Positions 1 to 12,048 of a DNA stretch of 64,000 nucleotides are shown one piece after another. The number at the start of each line of letters is the position of its first letter. Within the stretch, counting starts at the first letter, position 1. The DNA is from Mytilus galloprovincialis (taxonomy: Eukaryota; Mollusca; Bivalvia; Mytilida; Mytilidae), in contig NC_134850.1 of NCBI RefSeq assembly GCF_965363235.1, positions 40,854,602-40,918,601 of the forward strand, given 5' to 3'. Under the pieces are notes generated by a model. The model worked only from the letters and a program-made list of their open reading frames with translations, did no database searches and had not been told where the DNA came from. Made by a program: the position numbers and the translations under genes.

Positions 1-119
1 TTAATCAGTGGGAAGCAAGTAAGGACCCTGCAGAACAGGAAGGAAAAGGTGTAGCAATGAAACAAGTTGTTCAATTTTTCACATGGTTACGAGAGGCAGA
101 TGATGAAGTGGATAGCTGA
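1..119 (+). CDS. EIF4G: eIF4G, C-terminal end (last coding exon, partial)
   Basis: The frame that ends at the TGA at 117-119 encodes 38 residues closing a W2 (eIF5C/MA3-type) HEAT domain. The run [16 protein letters not shown] followed by [11 protein letters not shown] is the signature end of vertebrate eIF4G1/eIF4G3, where the aromatic and acidic W2 tail binds the kinase Mnk. eIF4G is the cytoplasmic scaffold that joins eIF4E, eIF4A, PABP and eIF3 in cap-dependent translation. Only the tail lies in this window; the rest of the gene is upstream. An AG at 7-8 could be the splice acceptor, with TGG as the first codon in phase 0, but eight upstream bases are too few to decide. The related W2 proteins eIF5, eIF2B-epsilon and BZW fit the residue pattern less well. 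Confidence 0.85.
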   Translation, partial: NQWEASKDPAEQEGKGVAMKQVVQFFTWLREADDEVDS

Positions 120-1140
120 GAATAGCTTCATTTTAGTCATATAAATGTTTTTCATGTTTTATACTGCCACTGTCCTGAATGATATAAATAGTGTGGCATA
201 AGGCATTTATTTACAGTTGATATATTGAATGGCAACATAAATGAAACACTTAAAACAGTGGTGTGATCATGATCTTTTGAAATTGACAATTTTTAATGTG
301 ATCATGCATGTATAAAACCGGACGTTTTGCAACGTCTTCAGCAATTACAGATTATTGTATTATATCATGGATTTGGTTGTATAAATTCAAGAAATGTGCA
401 TGTGTAAGAAGTTAGATTATTTATTACAGTGTGATTGATCGCGCCGAGCATAAATCATTGATTCATTTTACTGGAATATTTTTACAGATATGGAAGCATT
501 ATAATGTGGAGTATCATTTCATGTTTATATATTGCTCAGCTGCCTTCTATGATCGTCTTGTAACAAATGAAATAAGATATTCCCCAGTGAGGTTCATCAA
601 TATTATGTGACACAAGTTCTCTCGAGAAAGTGCATTTAAAACTTCAGGGGAATAAATTCATGGCATATGGTGCTACTAACTTATTCGTATGACCTTTAAC
701 CCATTCATCAATCATGTGACAGTATAATTGCTGGTAAATGATTTGAAGCATTTTGTGCATAATTATGTGTATAACATGCAATTTAAATATTTTGTGTTAT
801 ATATGCAAATGAATAATTGTTTATGTATTGTGATAAATTATTATTTATGAAAGATGAATATTATTTATGTTAATACTATTATTTTCTTGAAAACAAGGAC
901 ATTATGTGTAATTGTTAAAAAGTTTTTTGTTAATTTACCAAATTGTTTCATAATTCTTGTTTTCAAGCTTTGAATGTGTATGAATTTAACAGTTGCTGAT
1001 ATCTGTGCATTGTGCATGATATAAGGATATTCTAGCAACATCAAAATAAACCAAGCCTAAAATGCTTTTGACCTTTTATGACTGTGATGACTGAAAAATT
1101 ATTAAAAAACCAGGGGGTGTAAATAAACCAAGATTGAATC
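120..1140 (+). other. 3' UTR of the eIF4G gene with candidate poly(A) signals
   Basis: This AT-rich non-coding DNA directly follows the eIF4G stop. AATAAA hexamers stand at 651-656, 1045-1050 and 1122-1127, so the transcript could end near 670 or near 1070-1150. I see no open frame of note. The exact cleavage site cannot be chosen from sequence alone. Confidence 0.5.
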
Positions 1141-4040
1141 TATTATTTGTTGTGGTTTTTCTTGTCCATGTTCAGGAATTTTGCTTGCAACTATTACACG
1201 CGAAGTTGAATGGTATTTGGGTAGTCAGTCCTGGAATATCGGTCCGTAAACCTTTATGCAATTCATATTACCAACTTTTAATATGGAGAATATTATTTTC
1301 GACAGGTTACATACTTTGTAGTAGGACATTCTGGTACTTGTTCAAGATTAAGCAGAAAACAATTATCTTTTTCCCAATATTCTACCAATTGTTCGCTTGA
1401 TTTAACCTCTTTTACTGGACACCAAGAAGTTCATATGTCTGAACAGGCAGTAAACAATGTATTTCATTTGATTGTGTAATTTCAACTCGCTATTATAACA
1501 TATAACATAATTGCGTGATAAGAAAAGATATAGTGACCTTGACATTGGATGAATGAAAACTGTTAAAGTTAGTGTTACAGTTTTACATTTACAAGTTAAA
1601 ATGTCTCCAAATCACTGACAATGTCCATTTTTTTTTTAATAGTTTATTTTAAGAACAGTGACATCCATGCATATTGTGATTACCAGATTTTTATGAGATG
1701 GGCCACTGAGGTCACTTTCAGGGCTGTAACTACAATGAGGCAAATGCCTCATGTTGGAAATTTAAAAAAAAAAAAAAAAAAAAACTGAAACAAGATTGTC
1801 TTCATATCAACCTGAATTGTTTTCACGGAAAGTTTCTTGCAAGAAGCAAGTTCTCTTCACTCTCTGATGATGTCGTCCCTGCATGTTTTTCGTGATCTAT
1901 TTTACTTTTAGTTTTCAGAGTTGATGGTCTATTGTTTGTACTTCTGTGTCCCAGGTTTGTCTTTTGTATGTCCTACTTTATAACTGTGGTCTGCAGAGTG
2001 TTGATTTTCATTTGTAAAGTGTGGTTTTGCAATGTTGCATGTCCACCGATGTCCAGACATTGTACGAGAAACTATTTTAAGAATATACGATGCTACTGGA
2101 CATAAAAAAAAATTGTCGTTTCTGCATGGAGAATTGAACTTGATATCAAAGAATACAAAACTGGCTCTTTTTTTGTAGATAAAACTAGATAGCTGACATG
2201 GTTTAAATTAAAGTAAGACCACCAACTTTCCGGTATCAAATCATCTTTAAAAAAAAAAGCGTCAAATGTATTGCCATATGACTGTTTACATTAGAGGATT
2301 AAACTTGCATGAAGTTGTGTTCAGACTCTTAAACAGAAAATAATATGGAGTAAACGTGCACACAAAGTCGATGCATAGAAAAAAGACAAATGATCAATGG
2401 CCAAAATTTTTTTCCCTTTCTTCATCTTGATAGTTGATGGAGGGTCTTTAACAATGAAAGAATCATTAATACCGTAAAACAAGGTAAAGATGGTCCTTAG
2501 TGTCGACTTAAGCAGTACTAGTACTAGTATAATACTGCGCTGTCACTATATTTAAATCTAGTCATAAAAAAATCACCAAAGTCTGAATTATGCACTGAGT
2601 ACAAGACAAGAACAGACAGACATAATGATTATGAGAATTTCGGTTTTTGCTTTATCCTACATATGGGTCTACTTTTAATGTTGTCCCTGTAAAAACCTTA
2701 AAGTCTTGAATTACAATGAATTTATGTTTTTGCTTTGAAACAAGAATATTGTCGAAAGAAATAGCTAAAAATTAATTGCGTTTCAATGTAAGAAAGAGTC
2801 CGGGAAACGATCAGAATGCATGGTTTTGGGTTATTTTTCTCAGAGCTTCTGGGGGCCTTCAGCGGCTCCCAGACCCCTCGCCAAAAAAATTTCGCCTCCC
2901 TACGCTCGGCGAATATATTTTGCCTCAATATTAAAAGAAGCTAGTTATAGCCCTGAAAAGACTCATCAGTGACGCTCGAATCCAAAACAGTTGAAAAGGC
3001 CAAATAAAGTAAGAAGTTGAAGAGCATTGAGGACCAAAACTCCAAAAAGTGTTGCCAAATACAGATACGTTCTATTCCTGAGATAGAAAAGCCTTAGTAA
3101 TTCGAAAATTCAAAAGTTTTGTAAACAGTAAATTTATAAATATGACCATATCAAAACTCCACCAGCAGTGGCATCTTATTTGATTTAGGGTTCATCTTCA
3201 TTTTCACAGTTGACTGTTCATTGGTCAATACACAGGTTATTGTTTTTCTCTTGTTCTGTTGATTGATAGTTTGTCAGTTTATATGAATTCCCTTTTTGAA
3301 ATGTTTGGTCGGTTGTTTTGCAATACTATCTCAGTAAAAGACCGTCGTAAAAGGTAAACTAAATAATTTAGTGTATATAATGATTGCAAGGTGTACATGT
3401 CTGTCTGGCTTTGGTTTATCTGACATTGACCTCATTTTCTTTAATCATTGACAATGTTAAATTTATGAGACACTTGCAGGTAAACCTTATTGGTAGGATT
3501 ATCAACATTAATCATGGTAAGTAAAACCGTAGAGATATTTCAGTGAGTGCACTCTTATTAACTACCTGTTCATGGAACAGTATTTTCATAAGACTACCTG
3601 ACTTAAACCCATACAAATCACTAATTCATTCAAGCAATTGGCTGGATTTTTAAAAGTATTTTGATAAAAATGGTTTCGTTCAGGGGGTATATTTCTTGAA
3701 CCATTTAAATAGTCTTCTTCCTACCACCCAGTTCAGGGTTTAAGTTTTGTTTAAAGATAGTTTACCTTGGGAATGTTTTGAAAACAACTTGAAATTTAGA
3801 ACACATTGTGATGTTTTAGTAGTTTACATGGACAAAAAAAATATACAAAAATGTTTATTATGTTGACAAATTATTGAGAGAGAAAAATACATTTTTGGTA
3901 CATAAGTAAAATAACAAAACTAAATATAACTAAAGCAAGTATTATTTATAATTCTTTTTATTGGTTCAACTTTTTTTTTTAAATTCTTATAGAAACTTTA
4001 ATTTGTTCTGAAATGTAATATAAAAAACCCAGTTCATTCG
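1141..4040. other. Intergenic DNA with repeat fragments
   Basis: I see no credible exon here. The stretch 2790-2940 matches a dispersed motif also seen near 20.3 kb and 25.1 kb (the 'cagcggctcc... gctcggcg' type). The stretch 2943-3060 is a reverse copy of the dispersed family that carries the hammerhead-like motif at 16.5 kb, truncated inside that motif. The stretch 3390-3560 is an old partial copy of the 3' end of the element at 32.3-34.7 kb, sharing the 'acatgtct...gacctcatttt' and 'tttcagtg.gtgcactctt' landmarks. Homopolymer A runs occur near 1766. Confidence 0.5.
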
Positions 4041-4045
4041 ATCGG

Positions 4046-4098
4046 CTCCGGCAAAATAGCAATTTAAATAGAGTTTTGCTATTTTGCCGGTCTTATTT
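4046..4098. repeat. Palindromic motif, left inverted arm flanking the 45-bp satellite
   Basis: The sequence is itself a hairpin, with CCGGCAAAATAGCAA paired to TTGCTATTTTGCCGG around an AT-rich loop. Its reverse complement is found at about 7963-8012 with only a few differences over roughly 50 bp. The two copies are therefore inverted relative to each other and enclose the satellite region. Confidence 0.7.
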
Positions 4099-4400
4099 CA
4101 GATTTTTTATCAAGACTATATGAAATGTATTTTAAGGAAACTTTATGCACACAAATGCATGATATATGTGGCTAGATGGAACATAGAAAACAAGATTTGT
4201 TATCAAACAAACTTGATTGTCGACCGATATGTCGTTGGGGAGCTTTTTGAAAACGACAACTATATGTAACTGTGGAAACGTGAAACGAAGACTAACATTT
4301 ATGAAAACCAAATGAAACTTTAATAATAATCTATTATCTATGGAGCAATAAAATATTGTAAGATTAATAAAAAAAAAAGTAATGTACACACGATGCATAG

Positions 4401-6844
4401 AAATCTAGCTATTGACAGCATTCATTCTATGAATGTTTAATACTGAAATCTAGCTATTGACAGCATTCATTCTATGAATGTTTAATACTGAAATCTAGCT
4501 ATTGACAGCATTCATTCTATGAATGTTTAATACTGAAATCTAGCTATTGACAGCATTCATTCTATGAATGTTTAATACTGAAATCTAGCTATTGACAGCA
4601 TTTATTCTATGATTGTCTAATACTGAAATCTAGCTATTGACAGCATTTATTCTATGATTGTCTAATACTGAAATCTAGCTATTGACAGCATTTATTCTAT
4701 GAATGTTTAATACTGAAATCTAGCTATTGACAGCATTTATTCTATGAATGTTTAATACTGAAATCTAGCTATTGACAGCATTCATTCTATGAATGTTTAA
4801 CACTGAAATCTAGCTATTGACAGCATTCATTCTATGAATGTTTAATACTGAAATCTAGCTATTGACAGCATTTATTCTATGATTGTCTAATACTGAAATC
4901 TAGCTATTGACAGCATTTATTCTATGAATGTCTAATACTGAAATCTAGCTATTGACAGCATTTATTCTATGAATGTTTAATACTGAAATCTAGCTATTGA
5001 CAGCATTTATTCTATGATTGTCTAATACTGAAATCTAGCTATTGACAGCATTTATTCTATGAATGTTTAATACTGAAATCTAGCTATTGACAGCATTTAT
5101 TCTATGAATGTTTAATACTGAAATCTAGCTATTGACAGCATTCATTCTATGATTGTTTAATACTGAAATCTAGCTATCGACAGCATTCATTCTATGAATG
5201 TCTAATACTGAAATCTAGCTATCGACAGCATTCATTCTATGAATGTCTAATACTGAAATCTAGCTATCGACAGCATTCATTCTATGAATGTCTAATACTG
5301 AAATCTAGCTATCGACAGCATTCATTCTATGAATGTTTAATACTGAAATCTAGCTATCGACAGCATTCATTCTATGATTGTCTAATACTGAAATGTAGCT
5401 ATCGACAGCATTCATTCTATGATTGTCTAATACTGAAATGTAGCTATCGAAATCTAGCTATCGACAGCATTCATTCTATGATTGTCTAATACTGAAATGT
5501 AGCTATTGACAGCATTCATTCTATGATTGTCTAATACTGAAATGTAGCTATTGACAACATTCATTCTATGATTGTCTAATACTGAAATGTAGCTATTGAC
5601 AGCATTCATTCTATGATTGTCTAATACTGAAATCTAGCTATTGACAGCATTCATTCTATGATTGTCTAATACTGAAATGTAACTATTGACAGCATTCATT
5701 CTATGATTGTCTAATACTGAAATGTAGCTATTGACAGCATTCATTCTATGAATGTCTAATACTGAAATGTAGCTATTGACAGCATTCATTCTATGATTGT
5801 CTAATACTGAAATGTAGCTATTGACAGCATTCATTCTATGATTGTCTAATACTGAAATGTAGCTATTGACAGCATTCATTCTATGATTGTCTAATACTGA
5901 AATGTAGCTATTGACAGCATTCATTCTATGATTGTCTAATACTGAAATCTAGCTATTGACAGCATTCATTCTATGATTGTCTAATACTGAAATGTAGCTA
6001 TTGACAGCATTCATTCTATGATTGTCTAATACTGAAATCTAGCTATTGACAGCATTCATTCTATGAATGTCTAATACTGAAATCTAGCTATTGACAGCAT
6101 TCATTCTATGAATGTCTAATACTGAAATCTAGCTATTGACAGCATTCATTCTATGAATGTCTAATACTGAAATCTAGCTATTGACAGCATTCATTCTATG
6201 AATGTTTAATACTGAAATCTAGCTATTGACAGCATTCATTCTATGATTGTCTAATACTGAAATCTAGCTATTGACAGCATTCATTCTATGATTGTCTAAT
6301 ACTGAAATCTAGCTATTGACAGCATTCATTCTATGATTGTCTAATACTGAAATGTAGCTATTGACAGCATTCATTCTATGATTGTCTAATACTGAAATCT
6401 AGCTATTGACAGCATTCATTCTATGATTGTCTAATACTGAAATCTAGCTATTGACAGCATTCATTCTATGATTGTCTAATACTGAAATGTAGCTATTGAC
6501 AGCATTCATTCTATGATTGTCTAAAACCTAGCTATTGACAGCATTCATTCTATGATTGTCTAATACTGAAATCTAGCTATTGACAGCATTCATTCTATGA
6601 TTGTCTAATACTGAAATCTAGCTATTGACAGCATTCATTCTATGATTGTCTAATACTGAAATCTAGCTATTGACAGCATTCATTCTATGATTGTCTAATA
6701 CTGAAATCTAGCTATTGACAGCATTCATTCTATGATTGTCTAATACTGAAATGTAGCTATTGACAGCATTCATTCTATGATTGTTTAATACTGAAATCTA
6801 GCTATTGACAGCATTCATTCTATGATTGTCTAATACTGAAATGT
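4401..6844. repeat. 45-bp tandem satellite, about 54 copies
   Basis: The unit reads AAATCTAGCTATTGACAGCA then TTCATTCTATGAATGTTTAATACTG, with a period of exactly 45 bp. Variants are gaatgt/gattgt, tttaa/tctaa, attgac/atcgac and ctagct/gtagct, and they occur in blocks, which suggests local homogenisation. Each unit contains CATTCAT-tct-ATGAATG, a 7-bp hairpin that the gattgt variant weakens. The register is disturbed at about 5446 by a 14-bp partial repeat and near 6523 by a small deletion. Because 45 is a multiple of three, long frames of 15-residue repeats appear on the minus strand, but nothing supports their use. Confidence 0.95.
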
Positions 6845-6880
6845 ATATATCTGCATTTTTTTTTAAAGTGATGTAGACCC

Positions 6881-7080
6881 AAAAGAAACAAGTGTTATGT
6901 TCAGTTCATGTCTGCAGTGGCAGCATCTTTCTGGTGTCAGACTTAAAAGAAACAAGTGTTATGTTCAGTTCATGTCTGCAGTTGCAGCATCTTTCTGGTG
7001 TCAGACTTAAAAGAAACAAGTGTTATGTTCAGTTCATGTCTGCAGTGGCAGCATCTTTCTGGTGTCAGACCTAAAAGAAA
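6881..7080. repeat. 64-bp tandem repeat, three copies
   Basis: The motif AAAAGAAACAAGTGTTATGT begins at 6881, 6945 and 7009, giving a 64-bp period. The copies differ at only a few positions (tggcag/ttgcag, gacttaa/gacctaa). The array follows the 45-bp satellite after about 40 bp. Confidence 0.9.
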
Positions 7081-7552
7081 TTCACCAAAGAGCAAGGCAC
7101 TCATTTTTGTAACGCTGTTACGGAATAGAAGTTCATTCATAATATAAGTTCTAAAAGGAAAAAGTATTCTGGAATATTATTTCCACTGGAATAAATATTA
7201 CAGTATAAGTTCCTAACGGAATAAATAGTATAGAACATTTGGTCCAACAGGAACAGTTATTATCACAATGTTTATAACAAAGTTTCTGGTGGAACATCTG
7301 TTAGGCGGAACAAATATACGTTGACAACGCTCGTAAAGCAGTTTGAGGTTGTTGGTTGTTACTATGCGTTTCAAAACTAATAGCTGTAGGATATTCTTAT
7401 TAAAAGTTTTAATCAGAATGTCGATTTTTACATTGGTTTGTATGCTTTGCTTACATGAATTTTAAATACACGTCCATTCTGTATTTTGTGGGATGCGTTT
7501 CTGCTTTGTATCGATCTGATAATATAAGTCTTTTTCAGTTGATTTTTTGATA

Positions 7553-7650
7553 GTGTGTTCTTAATATGTTGTACTGTAACACCACTATCTCAGATTAGGT
7601 GAGGATTTGCGCGCCTTCACACAAGTTTCATCGCGCCACATTCTGTATGT
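7553..7650 (+). repeat. Dispersed repeat family A, head fragment
   Basis: The segment with GTTGTACTGTAACACCACT and a 'cagattaggtgagga' stretch matches the upstream part of the family A copies at 52.05 kb and 55.3 kb. The rest of the element is missing here. Confidence 0.55.
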
Positions 7651-7962
7651 TAAAGTATTTATATATTTTTGAAAAAGAATTATTTTTTAGACTTCCGATA
7701 AAAGAAAAAAGTACTAATATCAATTTTAATATTTATGCTTTTTAAGACTTCCTTTTAAAGAAAAAAGTACTAATATCAATTTCAATATTTATGCTTTTTT
7801 TTTAAATTATAAAAAGACATGTAATTAGAGACTTTTTATTAAAGGAAAGAATATAAATTTTAATATGCACGTTTTGTATAAATGCTTAAAGAAGACATAT
7901 TTCTATAGAGATTTTTTATTGAAGTTTATGTTTCTATAATTTTGTTATTCTTAATTACCGTA

Positions 7963-8050
7963 TTAAGACCGGCAACATAGCAAAACTCTATATAAATCGC
8001 TATTTTGCCGGCGCCAAGGAGGCTATTTTGCCGGAACCGGCAAAATAGCC
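7963..8050. repeat. Palindromic motif, right inverted arm plus an extra 30-bp palindrome
   Basis: The first part is the inverted counterpart of 4046-4098. It is followed by GGCTATTTTGCCGG, AA and CCGGCAAAATAGCC, a perfect 30-bp palindrome built from the same core. The core GCTATTTTGCCGG or its complement therefore occurs several times at this end. Confidence 0.7.
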
Positions 8051-8289
8051 ACTGCCTATCCAGTATGTAAAAGGACGATCCCGCACATCAAAAAGACGAA
8101 TTCATTGGTGTAGCTCACGTTGAGGTAACCAAGACAGCTGCTTAAAAAATCCTTTGTAATCTTTTAAACAATTTTCACCTTATTCAGCAAAATTGCTACG
8201 CCTAAAGCTTCTGAAGTTAAGATTTGTTCCGAACAGTACTACGATTGGAAATCTTAACTAAGTGGTTTTATGCATATTAGCCCTGACAT

Positions 8290-8652
8290 TTTAAATGATT
8301 GCAAAGGCTAAACTAGAGACTAACAATAACCTGTGTCGCTCACCTGACATTACTTAGGTTTTTGAAATCATATAAAAAGATAAAAATCATAACAGATACT
8401 TAACTAATGATTGAAGACACATTTGGTTTAAAATTGGCCCCATAATTTAAATAATAACTCCTGGTGGCCATCTTTAACAGTAAACCAGAGTAAGCAACAC
8501 TTCGTCAGCACCTCATAAGGAACATTTATGCCATGTTTGGTTTCATTTCATTCAGTGGTTCTCTAGAAGAAGTTCAAAATGTAAAAAGTTAAGACGACGG
8601 ACGCCAAGTGATGAGAAAAGCTCACTTGGCCCTGTGGGCCAGGTGAGCAAAA
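8290..8652. repeat. Dispersed element ending in a GC-rich hairpin
   Basis: This is a non-coding segment with the look of a common mussel dispersed repeat. It closes with the hairpin GCTCACTTGGCCC-tgt-GGGCCAGGTGAGC at 8620-8648. A short related end (CTTCGGGCCAGGTGAGC) is at about 10567-10583. Confidence 0.55.
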
Positions 8653-10185
8653 AAAAAGCTGAGTAGCAATACGACAGAAACCAGATAATAAAAGACAATA
8701 ATATATGGACCAATTGTCCTTAGCCAACAGCCAACAGCAAATAGATAGGTAGACAAACTTTGAGTATTTTTAAAACAGATATGTTAAAAGATTGATTTTT
8801 TGTTTTAATTTTATGGACATAAGTAGGTTATTAACAGAAACACATACCAAGAACTTACATTTTAAAAAAATCAACATGATTAATTCATATTACAAAATAG
8901 AGTAATTTTGTCCAAATAAATATTTCAAGATAACAGAAATGCTATCTGATGTATATAATGGGAGATAACTCAAATTCTAAACCAATGTTTGTTATATGGT
9001 GGGTAGTCCATAGAAAACTTGAATAAATTCTAAATACGTCATTTGCATTCTCTTTAAAAAGATAAGACGTTCCTTTAATAATATACCCCATTCAATAAGT
9101 TTTAATGAAGATATTTGTACAATTTTATTAAGTTTAAAGAAGGTATGTATTATGTTTAAATACTGATCTTTATTTGCCATTCATAATTTTTAATAACTAT
9201 AGGTAGCAGATTTCCTTACTAGATATTTATCAGAACCCTGCCTGAATCAACTCTTAGACTTGCAAACCTTCATATTTTTACAGTCTTTGTAATTTTCCCT
9301 GATAATTTCTAGGTAAGACCTAACAATCCACCAGAGATATGTAAGCAATTAGAGGTCACCATACTGCATTCAACAAAGAGCAAAACCCAAAGTGTATAGT
9401 CAGCTATAACTGACTTCAACAATGAGCAAATTAAAGAAAGATTGAACTCTATATTCAAACAGCATGACACATATTCAATCAATATTATCATCTTTTAAAA
9501 GGAAATTTCCTTCAGTATTTTATATATTATCCTATGTTGTATGGATTTATCATTTTGTTGAAGGCAGTATGGGGATCTATAGTTGTTAATGTCTTTGTCA
9601 ATTGTTATCTTGATGAGAGTTTTCTCATTGGCAATCATACCACATCTTCTTATTTAATGTGTATAATATGGCTATTATTAACGACATGCTGCAGCCTTTA
9701 CCAGTTTTAACAAGATTAGAACACAGCAGAAAACTCAATTTGAACTTGGTGCATATGGAATTTTGGGATAACAATGAATTAGTCTTAGCAATGAAAATAT
9801 AATTTAATGAATATGAAAACAATCATTAACGGTAATAAAATCTGTAGAGATTGTCTATAGCAATTTTTGTCCTGAATATGCATGAAATATTAGCCACTTG
9901 ACATTAAGCAACCAACAATCAATCAATCTATAGGCATTGTCTTGGTAAAAGTAGAATATATATATGTTTGAAACAGAAATTTACTAATTATCCAAAATAC
10001 TTTTTTTATATTGTTTAAACTATTGTTTCAAAATATTCCATTATAAAATTAATTTCAAAATCAAATTCTAGAATTATTAGAATGCAGCCTATCTAAACTC
10101 GTGCTATCATCAAACACATTAATTAAAGATAGTTCCTGTAATATACCAGGGAAATCGTCAAGTAAATATTTGACTGTAAAACTGT
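8653..10185. other. Intergenic AT-rich DNA
   Basis: No coding exon is supported. The tail of dispersed family A is present at about 9558-9653 on the plus strand, ending in the CTCATTGGCAATCATACCAC landmark. Confidence 0.5.
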
Positions 10186-10189
10186 TATT

Positions 10190-10410
10190 ATTTTATTTAT
10201 TTTATTTTTGGTGTTTTAATGCCACTTTTAAGCACTGCATTAAGACTATTTCGTGGTGGCCAGTTTTTATTGGTGGAGGAAGCCGGAATGCCCGAAGAAA
10301 ACCACCAACCTTCGATAGGAAAACTGACAATTCTAGTCAATTAAGATTGGTGTTGACTGGCTAGTGATTACAGTAGTAACTACATAGACCAATCGGCCAC
10401 CGAGGTCCCC
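10190..10410 (-). mobile_element. tRNA-related SINE
   Basis: Read on the minus strand from 10410, the element opens GGGGACCTCGGTGGCCGATT followed by GGTCTATGTAG. This resembles the 5' end and A box (TGGCNNAGTGG type) of a class II tRNA such as tRNA-Leu or tRNA-Ser. A body and an AT-rich tail follow. The B box is not clear and seems lost or deleted near 10365, so I read it as a tRNA-derived SINE rather than a functional tRNA gene. Confidence 0.55.
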
Positions 10411-10852
10411 TAAAACTGTTATTGACCTAACAGATAACAGAAAGTAATCAACAAGAAGAAAATATTATAAAATGGTTAGTTATATCAATAAACCCCAAGA
10501 AAGACATCAACACCAATAAGAATTTCAAGATAATAACCAAAAGCTGGAAAATTTACAAATTTACACCTTCGGGCCAGGTGAGCTAAAAAGTATTCTGATG
10601 ACATTAAATTACTAAGATCATCTTAAAAATGTCTTTGCATATCTATCAAATATTGTAGAAATGATCCAAAAAGTCTTTTGGATTTGACTCTTTAGTACTG
10701 ATACTCCTTGTGTATTTTAGCATATTTTCTAAATTTTTACCCTCAGATTTTCGTTAATTATTCACTCAATGAGAAAACTTCACCACATCCCCGACCCCGA
10801 GTCAGCACTGAAATCAAGTGCTAATTGTGTTTACTAACACACCACACTTGTA

Positions 10853-11815
10853 TCTTCTATATATGAACATTTCCTATACCCTACCTTTTGGGGAAATACT
10901 TACTTTGCTTGTTGTTTCCTGCACATGTGTAGGTGTTACGAGAAGAACAATGCATTAGTGTTCAATAACGGACACATCGTGGACTTATGATGTCTAATGA
11001 ACACAATAAACAGTCATGGATATTACAAGCAAAGTATATTACTCGTTAATACATTTATGCGGTAGTTACATAGGCTATATACACTTATATATACATAAGC
11101 TGATGTACATGTATATATATAACACAAATACTTGTAAGTCATGGATCGTATCCTGCTACGTCACTGATTAGCTGTAGTAACCCAATTGTTAATAGATAAA
11201 GAGGAGGAAAATCAAATTTCCCAAATTTTAACTAAACGATGCATATAAATAAAGTTTGAAACTGAAATTTAAGCACACTTTAACCATTTCGCCACCGTTT
11301 CAGGTAAACATTTTTTTACATATATATATATTTTTTTGCCTTTAAGAGATTCACTCTTAACCCATCGTTTTTTCAGGTTTTCTCATTATGGACTAAGAAG
11401 GCATTGCCGAAAATGTTAAAAATGATCTCATTTTAACATCTTTAACTAGGCTATCGCATATAAAACAATTCAAATGCACATAGAATCTCCACTATTTGCG
11501 ATTCGATTCCGAAAACTTTACATTAACTTTTAAAAATTAAAGTGTCATGCTTGACTGTCTGAAAGTCATAAAAACAATCATTTGGAAATAGCATTTATGT
11601 ATATAATCTGACTAATATAACGATCGATTTACTTGTCTTTAAATATGAGACTAATGAGAAGCGCAGTCACATTCTAAACATTCCTGTCAGCGGTTTAAAA
11701 CTTGGTTGTCAAGAACAAACTATTATTCGGGAAACTTATCTAACAAACGTCGATATAGAACTCAATTGTTCCAATACGAAGATATGAACAGAATGAGAAA
11801 TAATATTGTTTTCAT
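10853..11815. repeat. Upstream partner of a local duplication
   Basis: Two blocks here have close relatives further downstream. About 10853-10945 (tatatgaacatttcctatac... and aaatacttactttgctt) matches about 14355-14445 and 14560-14650. About 11625-11815 (gatttacttgtct, agcggtttaaaact, caattgttccaatacga) matches about 14675-14845. A Helitron now lies between the two sets. Confidence 0.65.
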
Positions 11816-12048
11816 TTAGAAAATATCAACCAAAACCCAAACGAGAAAGGGGTGTTGCTAAGATGCAGCAAACAAAGTATGCAAATAAAAGATGAAGAAA
11901 TTTCAAACCATACAGCAAGCCATGAAAATGTATGAAACAGTTCAAAAGAGAAAAACAAACAGCCTGACCAAAACCACATCAATAAAAAAAACATGATAGG
12001 CAGCAAACATTCGACAACCACCGGACCACACTCTCCTGGTCTGGGACA

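Noticed and set aside
5634-5924. Repeat protein of 15-residue units on the minus strand of the 45-bp satellite
   Set aside because: The frame exists only because 45 is a multiple of three. It is broken by variants, has no splice or start context, and is typical of satellite frames.
10190-10410. A functional tRNA gene on the minus strand
   Set aside because: Only the 5' end and A box look like a tRNA; no B box or acceptor stem is apparent, which fits a SINE.
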